This document shows, piece by piece, positions 33,751 to 45,430 of a stretch of 64,000 nucleotides of DNA. Below the pieces are notes generated by a model, which saw only the letters and a list, made by a program, of their open reading frames with translations, was not told where the DNA came from and did not search any database. The translations under genes were made by a program, and so were the position numbers. This DNA comes from Solanum dulcamara (lineage: Eukaryota > Streptophyta > Magnoliopsida > Solanales > Solanaceae): assembly GCF_947179165.1 (NCBI RefSeq), contig NC_077241.1, forward strand, positions 28,037,746-28,101,745, written 5' to 3'. Each line of letters opens with the position of its first letter. The stretch's first letter is position 1.

Positions 33751-36700
33751 TATTATACCCCGCACTCTTGAGCTCAGAACGTCTTCTTAAGTTCCTTAGA
33801 CACTATCATGTGAGCTGGATAAGCTACGACACTATCAAACAACTCTAAGGAAAGAAGATTGTGATACCTCGCGAGAAGGGAGGTTGGAGATAGAGTCATA
33901 AGAATCCGGAAAGAGTTGGAGACTAAGAAATTAGTCGTAGGAATCAATTTACCTACGTAAGAAACTAAGTTAAGAGTCTTGTACACTTAAGTTGCTTAAG
34001 GATATATCAAGCTTACGTAGTGCGGATTACATAGGCTCTTAAAGTGAGACGAAATTATGAACCCGCATGGAAGGGAAAAAGACGACGCGTGGCAGACAAT
34101 GGAGGAGAGACACGTGGAAGAACCTCAAGCAAGCAGGTGATGCACCTACTTAGGGTCAAGTAGGTGATGCAGCTGCTTGGGGGAGGTGGACCCCGCTGCC
34201 ACATGGCAGCCCCTAATTGGCAGCATGACACGATGGCCAATCATGGATTTACACATGTCACCACCTAGGGACACCTAAATATGTGTATATATGACTAATG
34301 GCTTCAGTTCTGATCCAAAAAAATCAGCAGCAACAAAGGAAAACAAACCATAGGGCTAAGGAGAAAATTGCGACGGCTTGGGAGAAAAATAAGGTAAGTC
34401 CCGATTTCGTTCCATAAATTAATTATATAGCATATACCATGATGATATGGAAGTATTAGTAGAGTAAAATTAGAGTTTGGTGCAGCCAAAAAATGGACAG
34501 CAAGCTGCCATGACGATTCAGTACGTTAAAAGAATTTCCGAGGCGCGATTTCGGCGAGTTCTAGCCAATTTCGGGAAAGGTAAGTTCTTCCCCTCTAATT
34601 TGAAGTTTATGAGGTTAAATTAGGGTGTAATATACACCTTAGGGTCTGATGGAAGTTGGTGAAAAGGTTTGAAAAGTTCAGCGTTCAGAATAAACTAAAT
34701 TGGAGTCGCTAGAAGTGAATTGTTGTCGAAATAAGGTGTTGTGCGCGTGGGGGCTGCTGCTGCTTGTGTTGTGGCGTGTTGAAGGGTCTAAAAGTTCTAT
34801 ATATGATTTGTGGGATCTTCTGGTTGCATCTACATGACCCTCTGCTTTGCAATTAAAGAATTCGCGAAAGAAAGATTAAAAACTCTAGTTTTGGTATCTT
34901 AGTTTCGAGTGAATTGTTGGGGGTTTATATTGTGTAATTTTGGTCGTAATATGTACATGTATGGGCTTCTGGTGGTATTGTTGGTTGTCTGCAGGTTCTA
35001 AGGACATGGTTGGGAATTCGGATAGGGCACATTATAGGGGAGGTGCTGTCCGATTTTTGTTAACGCCTTAACTAGTTAAGGAACTAGTCGAGAAGGCGAG
35101 CGAAGGGATGAATGTTATGAATACTCATGGGTAGTCTAAGTTGCTGAAAAATCCAAGGTTGTTAATACTTGCATTACTTCCATGTTAAATAGGTTTCGAG
35201 GACAACAACGTGGACGTGATTAAGAGAAGTCCATAAAAGGTGTGTGAAGCTTTCTTTTGGCGTGTTTTTGGAATAAATATGTAGAGCTATTCATCTTTTC
35301 TTTTAGAATGTCCTAGACATAGGCTATAAATTATATGTATGTGATATCTGGGGATTCAATCGATTCGTAAAGCCCTGAGTCATTTCCTTTAAGTCTTCTT
35401 GTGATGAAAAGTAGTACATGTAAAGTCTATCACTTCTTTCCTTTGGAATGTCTTGATTTTAAGTGAAATGGTATATGATATAGGTTTCGAGGTAATTCAA
35501 TTTATGAGCTCTGAGTGTAACTCGTGACTTGTAGTCTCTCCTAAACATTAAGAGTCAGAAAGTAGTCAAACTACTATCCTCGAGCCTGCTATATAATGAA
35601 TAGTAAGTGGAGGTACCAGCTCTTCTTTTTAGAGGCTCTGAAATGATAAATGTCGTTGATTGCATGAGATGAGTCTTTGACTAGATAAATTGTGTTTTTG
35701 ATTGCATAGACTATATTTCTAATTGCATAAATTGTGTGGCATTATTCTGATGCATGTTTGTGATCCCTGAAGACCCAACTGATGTAATCCCCAATGAAAT
35801 CTAAAGGGATACTTTGGATAAGTACCTTTCTAGTCTTCAGGTGATGGTTCACTTGACAGTTTCATCGAGTCTTAGATAATGACTTAGTTGCATATGGTTT
35901 CTCACTACTCTGCTCGTGTATATTGTAACCCATCCTTCCTCGAGTCCCACAATGGGCCGGGAATGTTATCGTGTATAGTTCTACTACTTCTTTCACCACA
36001 TCCCAGGCCGGATGTGTATAGTTTCACGCACGAGAAGATGATGTCGTACGTGAGGTGTGATATATGTTATATGTTATGATGATATGATTATTCACCGAGT
36101 CCCGAGCCGACTGTAATGTGATAGTATATATGGTGGAATAAGGAAGGAACACCGAATCCCTCCTTAGAGTGCCGGGTACGGTATGTATATTATAATGGTA
36201 CGCTATAGACGTACACCACTCCATTCACCGAGTACCTCACTAAAGGTCCAGATACTTTATGTAGGCATGCATATGAGATTAGAGTGATATATTGTGACCT
36301 CGAGCCCTGTAGTGAACCGAGTGTAATACGATGACATACATGATAAGATTATACCGTATACGATGATATGATACCATATACGATGATATGAGGAAATGAA
36401 ATGTATTATGATACAATGATATGTGAACATGAAGTAAAGATTATGACACCGAGTTCACTAGAGGGCCGGGCACAGTATATGATGATGTATGGGATTACAT
36501 GTCCTAAGGTGCAGGTACAGTAATTTGTTAATTGTTATACTTGTCCCCTACATCCCTATTTCAGTTATGGTCTCAGTTGTGTGTTATTATGCTTTACATA
36601 CTCAGTACATATATCGTACTGACCCTTCTTTTTTTGGGGGGGGCTGCATTTCATGTCCGCAGGTACAGATGTTCTTGTTGGATATCCGCTAGCTTAGGGT

Positions 36701-37124
36701 TTCCACTTAGCTATATTGAATGTGCTCTGCTATTCCGGAGCCTTACTATTGATGCTGGTCATTGATGTATATGTTTATTTATTCAGGGGTACGGCGAGGG
36801 CCCTGTCCCGCCGTATGATACAGTTATTACTCTTAGAGGTCTGTAGACATGTGTATGTGGGTTATTTGTAAGTTTGTTTCAGTTGCGCTCATACGACGTA
36901 TTGCAAATATTTTTATGGTGTGGCAGCCTCGTCATCTCGCATTCCCTGTCCTGTTATGATACAGGTGCATGAGGCTACAGGTTTAGGAAAAAAAAGTTTT
37001 TGACCCATTGGGGTTTGTGTATGGTATCATATCACACACAGTTCAACTTAAGCGTAGCTAATAGATACGCATAAGGGGGTCCAGGTTGGTCCCCAGTCGC
37101 GGCCTACGGGGTTGGGTTGTGACA
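33751..37124 (+). repeat. Element D LTR3 (3.37 kb, most complete)
   Basis: It runs from TATTATACCCCGCACTC (TGTTAC lost by two transitions) to GGGTTGGGTTGTGACA and is followed by CCCTG, D's right TSD. It holds the promoter block near 34075-34290, donor-like AGGTAAGT at about 34393 and 34579, the ACCGAGTCCC array at about 35860-36475, and the GGCTACAGG sequence used by the deletion in LTR1. Confidence 0.9.
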
Positions 37125-38664
37125 CCCTGCAAGAATTGAGTATTGCCTGTTAAGGCTTCTACGTGTTAAAAGTAGTGTGTGGAAAGCTATCTCAACTTTC
37201 TCTTGATATGGAATTGGCATGAAAATGAGATTATGTTTCCATGTTTGTTTACCGAGCCCTAGGACTGGTCGGGTACGAAATATATACATGATGACCACAT
37301 GAAGGGAAGTACAGACTATATAAAGCTGATTTTCTTTCTTCTTTTGGCATGTCTTAGTTGTAAGTTAAGTATGATATGAGCTCCTAGGTAATTCCATTCT
37401 TCAGCATCTCCTATTTACTTCTGAATATCAAACTTTATAATAGTTCAACTATTTTCCTAGAAACTTCTATATATTAAAGAGGTACCAAATGTACACGCTC
37501 CAAGTCTTAAAGACTATATGATAACAAGTGTTTCAGATTCCATAAGAGACTTGGTCTTATGCTGGTACATGTCTAGGGTCCCCGTGGTTACAATTGGTAT
37601 AGCCCATAATGGCATTTAGAGGGTACTCGAGATGACTACACTACTACTCGGGTCCTAATGCAAAATCTTAACTTTCTTATTCTATCGAGTCTCTGATAAT
37701 GATTTAAATTGCATATAGTTACTCACTACTCTACTCGTAAATACGGTAACCCTTCTATCATCGAGTCTCAGACCAGGGTATGTTCTCATGCACAGTTCAC
37801 TGCATTATCCACTGAGTCCCTCACTAAAGAGCCAGGTACACTATATGAGGACATGATAATGTAATAACATGAAAAACTCACCGAGTCCCTCACTAGAGGG
37901 TCAGGTACGTATGTATATATATGATGATGTATTGTAATAAGGTGGTGATGGAACCGGGGCTATAATGGTCCTACAGACATGATTCACCGGATCCCTAACA
38001 GGACCGACTATATGGTATAATTTGAGCATGCATGATTTTATGATTCACAGAATATAGGTACAGGTTTCTGATTTGATATTTTATCCCCTGCTTCTCTATT
38101 TCAGAGATACTTCCAGTTGTATTATGTTATGTTTTACATACTCAGTATATATGTCATACTGACCCCCTTCTCTTAGGGGGCTTTGTTTCATGCCCGCAGG
38201 TATAGATACAGGTTTTAGGAATTTGTCAGCTTAGAATTCCATTCAGCTCAGCTGGATGAGGCTCTATTGTATCGGAGCCTAAGTTTTGGCACTGGCCTCT
38301 GATGTATATCAATATTTTGTTTATTTGGGAGTACGACGGGGGGCCTTTCCCACCATATGTTGTCGTTAATATTTTTAAAGGTCTGTAGACATATATGTGT
38401 GGGTGGTGTATGTCAGTTTGGTTCAGCTGGGTCTACATGATATATTGTATATATTATGATGTTATGACAACCTTATCGGCTTACGTGCCCTTCATGATGT
38501 GACAAAAATGAAAGAGGCTGCTGGTTTATGAAAATGTTATCACCCAATAGGGTTTTGTTGCATGGTGTTATGTTATTTATAGTTTGACTCGACCACAGCT
38601 GATAGACATATATAGGGGGGTTCAGATCGTACCCAGTCGTGGCCTACGTGGTTTAGTCGTGACA
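37125..38664 (+). repeat. Element A 3' LTR, second part
   Basis: CCCTGCAAGAATTGAGTATT continues the LTR interrupted at 10914 and is collinear with 3540-5079. It ends GTCGTGACA at 38664, followed by ACAAG, the right TSD. The split LTR totals about 3.45 kb, close to the 3.39 kb of the 5' LTR. Confidence 0.88.
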
Positions 38665-38669
38665 ACAAG

Positions 38670-40616
38670 ACGAAGAGAACTTCCCAAATATTGTCATTTA
38701 TATGCTTCGAGTCCTTTCTCATGATGTTTATGCATTACTTGATTCGAGTGTAACTTTGTTTTTTGTGACCCCTTATATAGAAATTAAGTTTGGAATCTTT
38801 CAAGGACATCTTTTATAGACCTTCTCTATTTCTTCATGTTGGTGAGTGTATTCTAGAAAAGAGTCTATCTAGATTGTATAGTTTTCATCTATCATAAAGA
38901 TACTTCAACAAACTTAGTTGAGTTAGATATGGTAGATTTCGATTTCATTCTAGGTATGGACTGGTTTCATGCTTGTTATACCTTAGTCGATTGTAGAATT
39001 CAAGTTGTCATATTCAAATTTCCAAATAAGCCAGTTATTGAGTGGAAGGGAAGTCCAACATTGGTTAAGTGTCGGTCCATTTCATACCTTGAGGCTAGAA
39101 AGTTTTTCTCAAATGGGTGTATCTACCAGATTATTAGAGTTGGAGATGATAGTATGGAGACATCATCCGCGAGTGAAATCCAATTGTGAATAAGTTTGTT
39201 GAAGTCCTTCTAGGTGATTTACCTGGAGTCCCTCCTAATAAGGAGAAACTTCGAAATAGATGTTCTCCTCCATACATACCCTATCTATATGTCATATAGA
39301 ATGGCTCTAGTCGATTTGAAAGAGTTAAAAGAGTAGTTGAAAGATTTTTTAGATAAGGGACTCATCAGCCAAGTATTTCACCTTGAGGAGCTTTTGTCCT
39401 ATTCGTGTGAAAGAAAGATGGTTCCCTTAGAACGTGCATTTCACTACCATCAATTGAACAAGATAACCATAAAAATATGTATCCTCTTTTCTGAATCGAT
39501 GACATATTTGACCAACTTCGTGGTGCTACTTGTTTCACTAAGATAGACCTTAGATCAGGCTATTATCAGTTGAAAGTGAGAGAAAGTGATATTCTAAAGA
39601 TAGCCTTTAGGACTAGATATGATCATTATGAGTTTATTTTCATGTATTTAGCTTTGAATAATGCTCCTGCATCATTCATGTACCTTATTAAAAGAGTGTT
39701 TAAGTAGTATCTATACATGTTTTGTATCGTGTTTATCGATGACATTCTGATCTATTCTAAAAAATGGAGAAACATGCAAACCATCTTAGAATTGTTCTCC
39801 AATCTCTTAAGGACCGATGGTTGTATACGAATTTTCTGAGTGTCAATTCTAGCTTGCATCTGTGGTATTCCTAGGCAACATTATTTCTAGTGACGTAATC
39901 TAAGATGATTTAAAAATGATAGAGGATGTAAAGAATTAGCCCAGAGGCACATCCTAGACTAACATAAGAAGCTTTTTGGGTTGATCGATTATTATAGAAG
40001 GTTTATAGAGGGTTTTCATCCATATCGTCTCCATTGACTAAGTTGACTAAGAAGAGTTGCAATGGTCAAATGCTTGTGAAAAAAGTTTTTAAGAATTGAA
40101 AACTAGATTGACTAGTGCTCCAATCTTGTTCCTACGCGAGGGAACATATGATTTCTTCATTTATTATAATGCATCCATAGTTAGATTGGGTTGTGTGTTG
40201 ACGCAGAAAGGTAAAGTCATATGCATCCATGAGAGGAATTATCCGACTCATGACCTCTATTTGGCAGATGTAGTATTTTCTTTTAAGAGATGGTGTCACT
40301 TTATTTATGGCGTGCATGTGGATATATTCACTGATCATAAGAGCCTATAATATGTTTTTAGCCAGAAATAGCTGAACCTAAGGCAAAGGAGATGGCTTGA
40401 GTTGCTCAAGGATTATGACATGAGCATTCTCTACCACCCAGATTAAGCTAATATACTTGATGATGCTCTTTGTAGGTAATCCATAGGAAGTTCTGGTTAT
40501 GTGAAGGAGGAAAAGAAGAAATTAGCTAAGCAAGTGCATAGACATACATGTTTGGGAGTTCACGTTGTGAACTCAGATGAGAGTGGTGTAATTGTTAAAA
40601 TGGGGCAGAGTCTTCA
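38670..40616 (+). pseudogene. pol: Element O: pol pseudogene, protease-RT-RNase H part
   Basis: This resumes element O after element A. Protease: YALLDSSVTLFFVTPY near 38725-38780 (active-site D-S/P-G altered to DSS), then FDFILGMDWFHACY at 38938-38982 in the frame 38929-39189. [21 protein letters not shown] near 39532-39590, [17 protein letters not shown] and the catalytic FIDDILIYS at about 39735-39762. RNase H: SAPILFLREGTYDFFIYYNA (the YCDAS motif reads YYNAS), IFTDHKSL near 40327-40350 and LRQRRWLELLKDYDMSILYH near 40380-40440. Stops and frameshifts are frequent. Cut at 40616 by element F, with integrase resuming at 60854. Confidence 0.88.
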
Positions 40617-42015
40617 TGTCATGACCCAAGTTATGCCCTAGATGTGGCATGGCTATAGAAATTCTGAGGGACTCCCAAGCCTCTTAACATACATTTCATA
40701 CATAAGGTAGCTTAAGAAATCAAAGGCAAGTATAAGGGGAAGATAAATCTCAATAAAAATCTTTAAAAGAAAAGAAGGCTCAACAACACGTCCGAATAAA
40801 TGGAGTTACAACTAATAAATGTCTAAACATGCCTCTATTATGTCTAGGTGGGACTTAGAACATATTCCTAGCTCATGAAAATATAGGAAAGTCATTTATG
40901 TCATGCCTTTGGAACATGAGGACTCACTACCAATGATAAGCTAACAAGCAACTGTAATCACGAGCGGGAGAAGCGTGATCGTCAGACCCTACATTATAAT
41001 GCACTGCAGGCAAAAGAATGAGTTAGTACATAGAATGCACTAAGTATGTGAAAAATATCCATGAACAATGATAATAGGAAATGGGCAACATAGACGTGGG
41101 GATGCATGGCCAATATCTTTGAAGGCATTAGTAAAATTTGAAAACATTTAAACCATTGTAATTATGTGGTCAATTCATCATAAAATTTATGTAAGAGATC
41201 ATATTATAGCATATACGTTGTGTGGTATAGGACCTTAATAGACACTTAATACCATGCTATTTATAACATGGAATTTGATGTAACTCACACATCGAGAAGA
41301 GAGAGGCTACTTCCCAAGGTAGACTCTATGAAAACCTTTCTCAACATCATGAGCTATACGTGGATCCACTAGATTAGAAATAAGGCAACTTTAGGTCCCA
41401 ACAAAGTTAGGGACTATCGGTTGCCTCTAGGATTCCCTTGGATAGCTACTTTGGATATCGGAATGAACCCCACCAAAAAGTACTCTCGGTTATTAGTCAT
41501 TATCCCAAAAAATTCATTACAAATATCATAATTTCATCATAACATAATCATAAGAGTATCTCATTACATGAGTGATTCATAGGAATCCTTGAGTCGGTGA
41601 GAAAAGCCTTTTACCTCTTAAACATGAGCTGTGAGAAAACCTTTCACATTTCTCAATACATTGCTTGAAATATCATATAAACATAATTCATTATCATCAT
41701 ATCTTTTACCAAAATGTATCATTCAAAATTCAAAATCATAATTTCATAAGTTTAAAATTAACAATTTGAAATCATACCTCAATTTATGGGTCCATGTGAA
41801 ATAGATTAGAATAATATGCTATAATGAATTCATGCATAATAATGAAGAATAACACTAGTTGAAATCAAATAACGAGGACCCATAGAGAATTTACATAAAA
41901 ACCTCACAAATTATGTGAAATTGAATTGAAAGATTTGAGATCTTTTGGATCCCAATGGATGAATGGAATCTATTGGTGAATCCCCGCATTCTTTGGTAAT
42001 CAAGGCCTACAGCAA
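40617..42015 (-). repeat. Element F 3' LTR, outer part
   Basis: Collinear with 58934 to about 60345 (shared ATAAATGGAG...CTAAACATGCCTCTA, GATCATGT..., AACATGGAAT). Interrupted at CTACAGCAA by element G and resumes at 49209. Confidence 0.87.
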
Positions 42016-42968
42016 TGTCACAATCTGACCTAGGGCCTAGTCATAACATGGCGATTGAAATCCCAAAAGGATCCAACCAAGCCTCTTGTCATATCGTAAA
42101 GAATGCATAAGGTAAAATAAGCAGAACATAGCATAAGGAAGAGTCTAACATAGAACGTACAGGGAATAAAATCTCACCATTTAAGACTCTACATATTTCA
42201 TCCAATATATGCCTCTACTAATGAAAATGGGCGGGGGCTAAGACATGTACCTACTCACCCTCAAAATTAAACATAACGAAAAAGTCTTTGAAGGCAATAG
42301 CCAACTCAATATCTAGTCCTCAATAGATGAGGACTCACCAAGACTTTGAAGATATGGAAAGTCTACTAACCACGTGTGAACTGTGATCCTAAACTCCGAT
42401 ATTGTGAGACAAAGTAGGCAAAATATGCGTTAGTACATTTAAATGTACTAATTATGGGGGCATGACATGCAATGTAAAATGTAGGATGCAATGATCAAAT
42501 AACATATGTGATAAGAGTATAAGTAAAGTCGTGAGAAAACCATAATGATCAAAATATTTAAACGACATCGTTGAAATCATAAAAGGCATAATAATTATTT
42601 ACATATGGCGGAGATAACCGTTAACTAGTTGAAATCATGCAAGCTATAACATGGAGTCTGATGATCCCTACATTGAGTGGGGGAAGACTACTTTCCAAGG
42701 TAGGCTCATTCAAATATTTCTCATCATCATGCTTTATGTGGATCCACTAGCTAGGCCATAAGGTAACCTACAATGACAATGTAGTTTAAGGGACTAGAAG
42801 TTTCTATTGGGGCTTAGGTCGAGCCCCCACATCAAGTTCTTTCGATGCTAAGCATATCAACCCATAGAATACATATTGTACTCTTCATCATAGTAAATGT
42901 TCATACTTGCATAAGTCATAACTTCTCATAGTCTTACTTCATAACATGTTCATAGGAGAAACTCATTA

Positions 42969-43093
42969 AGGATCTCAAGTAATCCGTAAAGGATCTTGAG
43001 ACACTATTTTTAATAGAGTCTTGAGTCACCTTCTAGGATCTTAAGTCTCCGTTCTTAGAGTCTTAAGCCACTTATAAAGGATCTCAAGTCACT
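42969..43093 (-). repeat. Six-unit 15-bp array in the G 3' LTR
   Basis: Units AGGATCTCAAGTAAT, AGGATCTTGAGACAC, AGAGTCTTGAGTCAC, AGGATCTTAAGTCTC, AGAGTCTTAAGCCAC and AGGATCTCAAGTCAC are spaced about 20-30 bp. The other G LTR has the same six at 47858-47983. Confidence 0.75.
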
Positions 43094-43789
43094 CTGTCAT
43101 TAAACTTGCTTGAAACATCATTTATACTTTTTTATAAGTCATTCATAAATATTACTTGCATGAATATCATAATTAGATAATAATTGAAATACGTAGTCAT
43201 AATACATACTTGAATTTAGAGTAAATCTAATAAATATAATCAATTTGATTGAAAACCATAAGACTAGCTTGAAAACATTAAACACCATAATCATAATTCA
43301 TATAATTCATCATAGAAAATAGATGCATGCATGGGTATTTATAATTCATGTTGAAATCATGCCATTCATGTAAATACATGATTAGAATAAACATTAATAA
43401 CAATTTAAAATAAAATTAAAACAGCCCAATGCAATTCATCAAAACTAGGGTTAATATATCATTGAAAAATTGAAGAATATTGTTGAAGAAAACTTTAAGA
43501 CTCAATGGGTGAAAGAAACCCATAGATTCAATCCCCACATACCTTGGTGAAATCTACTCAAAATTAATGAAAAACCTTAGTGGAATTAAAACCCTATCTT
43601 GATGTTTGGAGAGGAACCTTTAGAGAATTCTTTGATCTTGCCTTAGGAGAATTTTGGTGAATGAATTGAATAAGAGGGGAATTTGAATAATAAGGTATAT
43701 ATAGACTTTGAACTTGATCATAGAGGTGTCTAGTTTCATTGAACAGAACTTGAGAAATAACACAAATACCCTTCATTAAAACTAGAATT

Positions 43790-44280
43790 TTGACCTACGA
43801 ATCAAACTTTATAATTCGTCCTCAAGTCTATGATTTGTAGACTTGAGTCATAGTGCAGGTCTCTGAGAAGATCTAGAAATTTTTTCTCTAAACTTCACCC
43901 TATGATTCGTGTCTATGACTCATTTGAAGAACTATGAGTCATAAACATAATTCATCCTGCTAGTCTAAAATCCTATAGTGTAAGAGTCCTCTAAAGTTGT
44001 TCCTATGAGTTATTATTATGACTCTTCGTGGTTCCTATGAGTCATCATCTAGAGTCATCTTGCAGGCCTAGAAACATGCAAGTTTAATATCCTCTGAAGT
44101 TTCGAAATGAGTCATTCTTATTACTCATAAACAGGAAGATGACTCGTCTTATTGACTCATAGAACCTCTCTTGAGGTATGTTTTGGGTTTGTGCCATGAC
44201 TCCCTCTACGACTCATCCCTAAGGGTCGTAAAATCCTATGCGAGTCATAGGGTGAGTCGTAATATTGAGTCCATCCCACT
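43790..44280 (-). repeat. Cluster of ATGAGTCAT/ATGACTCAT motifs in the G LTR
   Basis: More than ten TGAGTCA, TGACTCA and close variants (ATGACTCATTT, TATGAGTCATAA, CTACGACTCAT, GCGAGTCATAG) lie within about 500 bp on both strands. The equivalent region of the other G LTR is 48670-49150. TGASTCA is the classical GCN4/bZIP core. A role in transcription is inferred, and the motifs may simply be units of an old repeat. Confidence 0.55.
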
Positions 44281-44529
44281 TTTAGAGAGATCGCTTCTTG
44301 GGAATATTTGTCCTCAAATAAGGTTCAACTAGCATAGGAAAGACATGGAAAGAGGACTAGAAACCCAACATGAACATAAGAGCACCTTAAAATACATAGA
44401 AGATGAAAATTTCAAACTTAACATAAAACATGGGTTTGAAAATCAACTTTCATGAACATGAATGCATATGAATGATATATGAAGCTGAAATGTAGGAGTT
44501 TAATCGAATTTGATCACGAATAACTTAGT

Positions 44530-44890
44530 ACTTTTGGCATGACCGGAGGGAAAGAGATGCGGATAATGCTCTATCATGTCCGTTTAAGCTTTCCATGTAG
44601 CACTCTCTACTTGTTGATTTCTCCACAATACCCTGTCGATCGCAACCTCTTTATTCCTTAACCTCTTCTCTTGTCGGTTCAAGAATTCCACTGAAACTTT
44701 CTCATAAGCACATTCTCTTCCACGTTCATAATTCCCAAGGGAAAAATAGAGTTCAAATTATCCACAAATTTACTCAACATTGCTATATGAAACACTGGTT
44801 GAACCTGGGCTAATTCTAATAAAAATTCAATTTCATAGGACACTTCGTCAATATGCTTTAGTAGCCTCTACCTCTATTGGAAATTCTATC
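44530..44890 (-). pseudogene. Element G: integrase C-terminal tail pseudogene
   Basis: Minus-strand reading near 44700-44600 gives VEFLNRQEKRLRNKEVAIDR followed by VLWRNQQVE. This is the chromodomain-like end of a gypsy polyprotein, preceded by an FPLGNYERGRECAYEK-like segment near 44760-44700. The frame has shifts. The catalytic core that should lie upstream is absent, so the remnant could not act. Confidence 0.72.
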
Positions 44891-45430
44891 CGAAGAGTAC
44901 TACCTTTTACTACCATTGTAATCGACTTCGAGACTTAATCAAGAAACACCCAATACATTATACATTCACCCATATGGCATCAACACCACATTCAAGCCTA
45001 GTTCCATAACCACTCCAATACACTTACTTGCAACTCTTAATAAGAATTCATCAATATCCTACTACAATTACTCACATATAAATAACCATTCATTCAAGCC
45101 TACCATTCTAATCAACTCATGGCTCCCTTGAATTCAATCATCACTTAAGAATTTTTATGTCTACCTTAGCATCCTTAAATCCACTTTTGCATTAAATCTT
45201 ACTAAAGGATGCAATAATATACTTCTACCTATCTATTGCACACAATAACAACCCATATAGCTCTTCCTCTATCTCCCTCTTGTGAGAGAACCTAAATCTT
45301 CTACCAACCACCAATTTCTCATCCACCGCCAATCATAATTCTGAACCATTTCAAATAAGAATACCACCCTTATTAGTATCACTACACCTTACCTCTAAAT
45401 ACTGAATCACAAATGGGTATCAACTGATAA
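44891..45430 (-). other. Unrecognised filler inside element G
   Basis: About 540 bp sit between the protease remnant and the integrase tail, where about 2.5 kb of RT, RNase H and integrase core would be expected. Neither strand gives a recognisable domain or LTR termini. The minus strand is GT/A-rich with scattered stops. It could be decayed pol, sequence picked up by the element, or deletion-repair filler. Confidence 0.4.

Larger units (their letters stand above)
10915..37124 (+). mobile_element. Element D: tandem LTR-internal-LTR-internal-LTR array
   Basis: One 5-bp TSD (CCCTA at 10910-10914, CCCTG at 37125-37129; the empty site in A's 5' LTR reads CCCTG) flanks three same-orientation LTRs: 10915-14172, 27598-30359 and 33751-37124. 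Two internal regions separate them: 14162-16309 plus 26444-27597, and 30360-33750. Each internal region has a 5S-like module, integrase remnants and a PPT. The first is split by element C. A shared middle LTR with a single outer TSD is the signature of unequal recombination between LTRs. Excluding C, D is about 16 kb. Confidence 0.85.
1690..38664 (+). mobile_element. Element A: nested long-LTR non-autonomous gypsy element
   Basis: The element starts TGTTACACCCC and ends GTCGTGACA, flanked by ACAAA (1685-1689) and ACAAG (38665-38669), a 5-bp TSD with one mismatch. It is inserted between gag and protease of element O, whose coding order resumes exactly at the junction. Without element D (10915-37124) it is about 10.8 kb: 5' LTR 1690-5079, PBS 5084-5095, internal region to 9000, and 3' LTR 9001-10914 plus 37125-38664. 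The two LTRs differ at about 12 of the first 106 positions by eye, so this is an old insertion. I recognise only integrase remnants inside, so it is non-autonomous. Confidence 0.85.
42016..44302 (-). repeat. Element G 3' LTR (inner end deleted)
   Basis: Collinear with 46884-49208. It carries the six-unit AGGATCTCAAGTCAC array (42969-43093) and the ATGAGTCAT-type cluster (43790-44280). At 44295-44305 CTTCTTGG runs directly into GAATATTTGTCCTC, so the last 35 or so bp of the LTR and the PPT are gone. Confidence 0.85.

Noticed and set aside
38670..40616. Endogenous plant pararetrovirus or other integrated virus
   Set aside because: Flanking LTRs, TSDs, chromodomain-type integrase and no movement or coat protein region all point to a Ty3/gypsy LTR retrotransposon.
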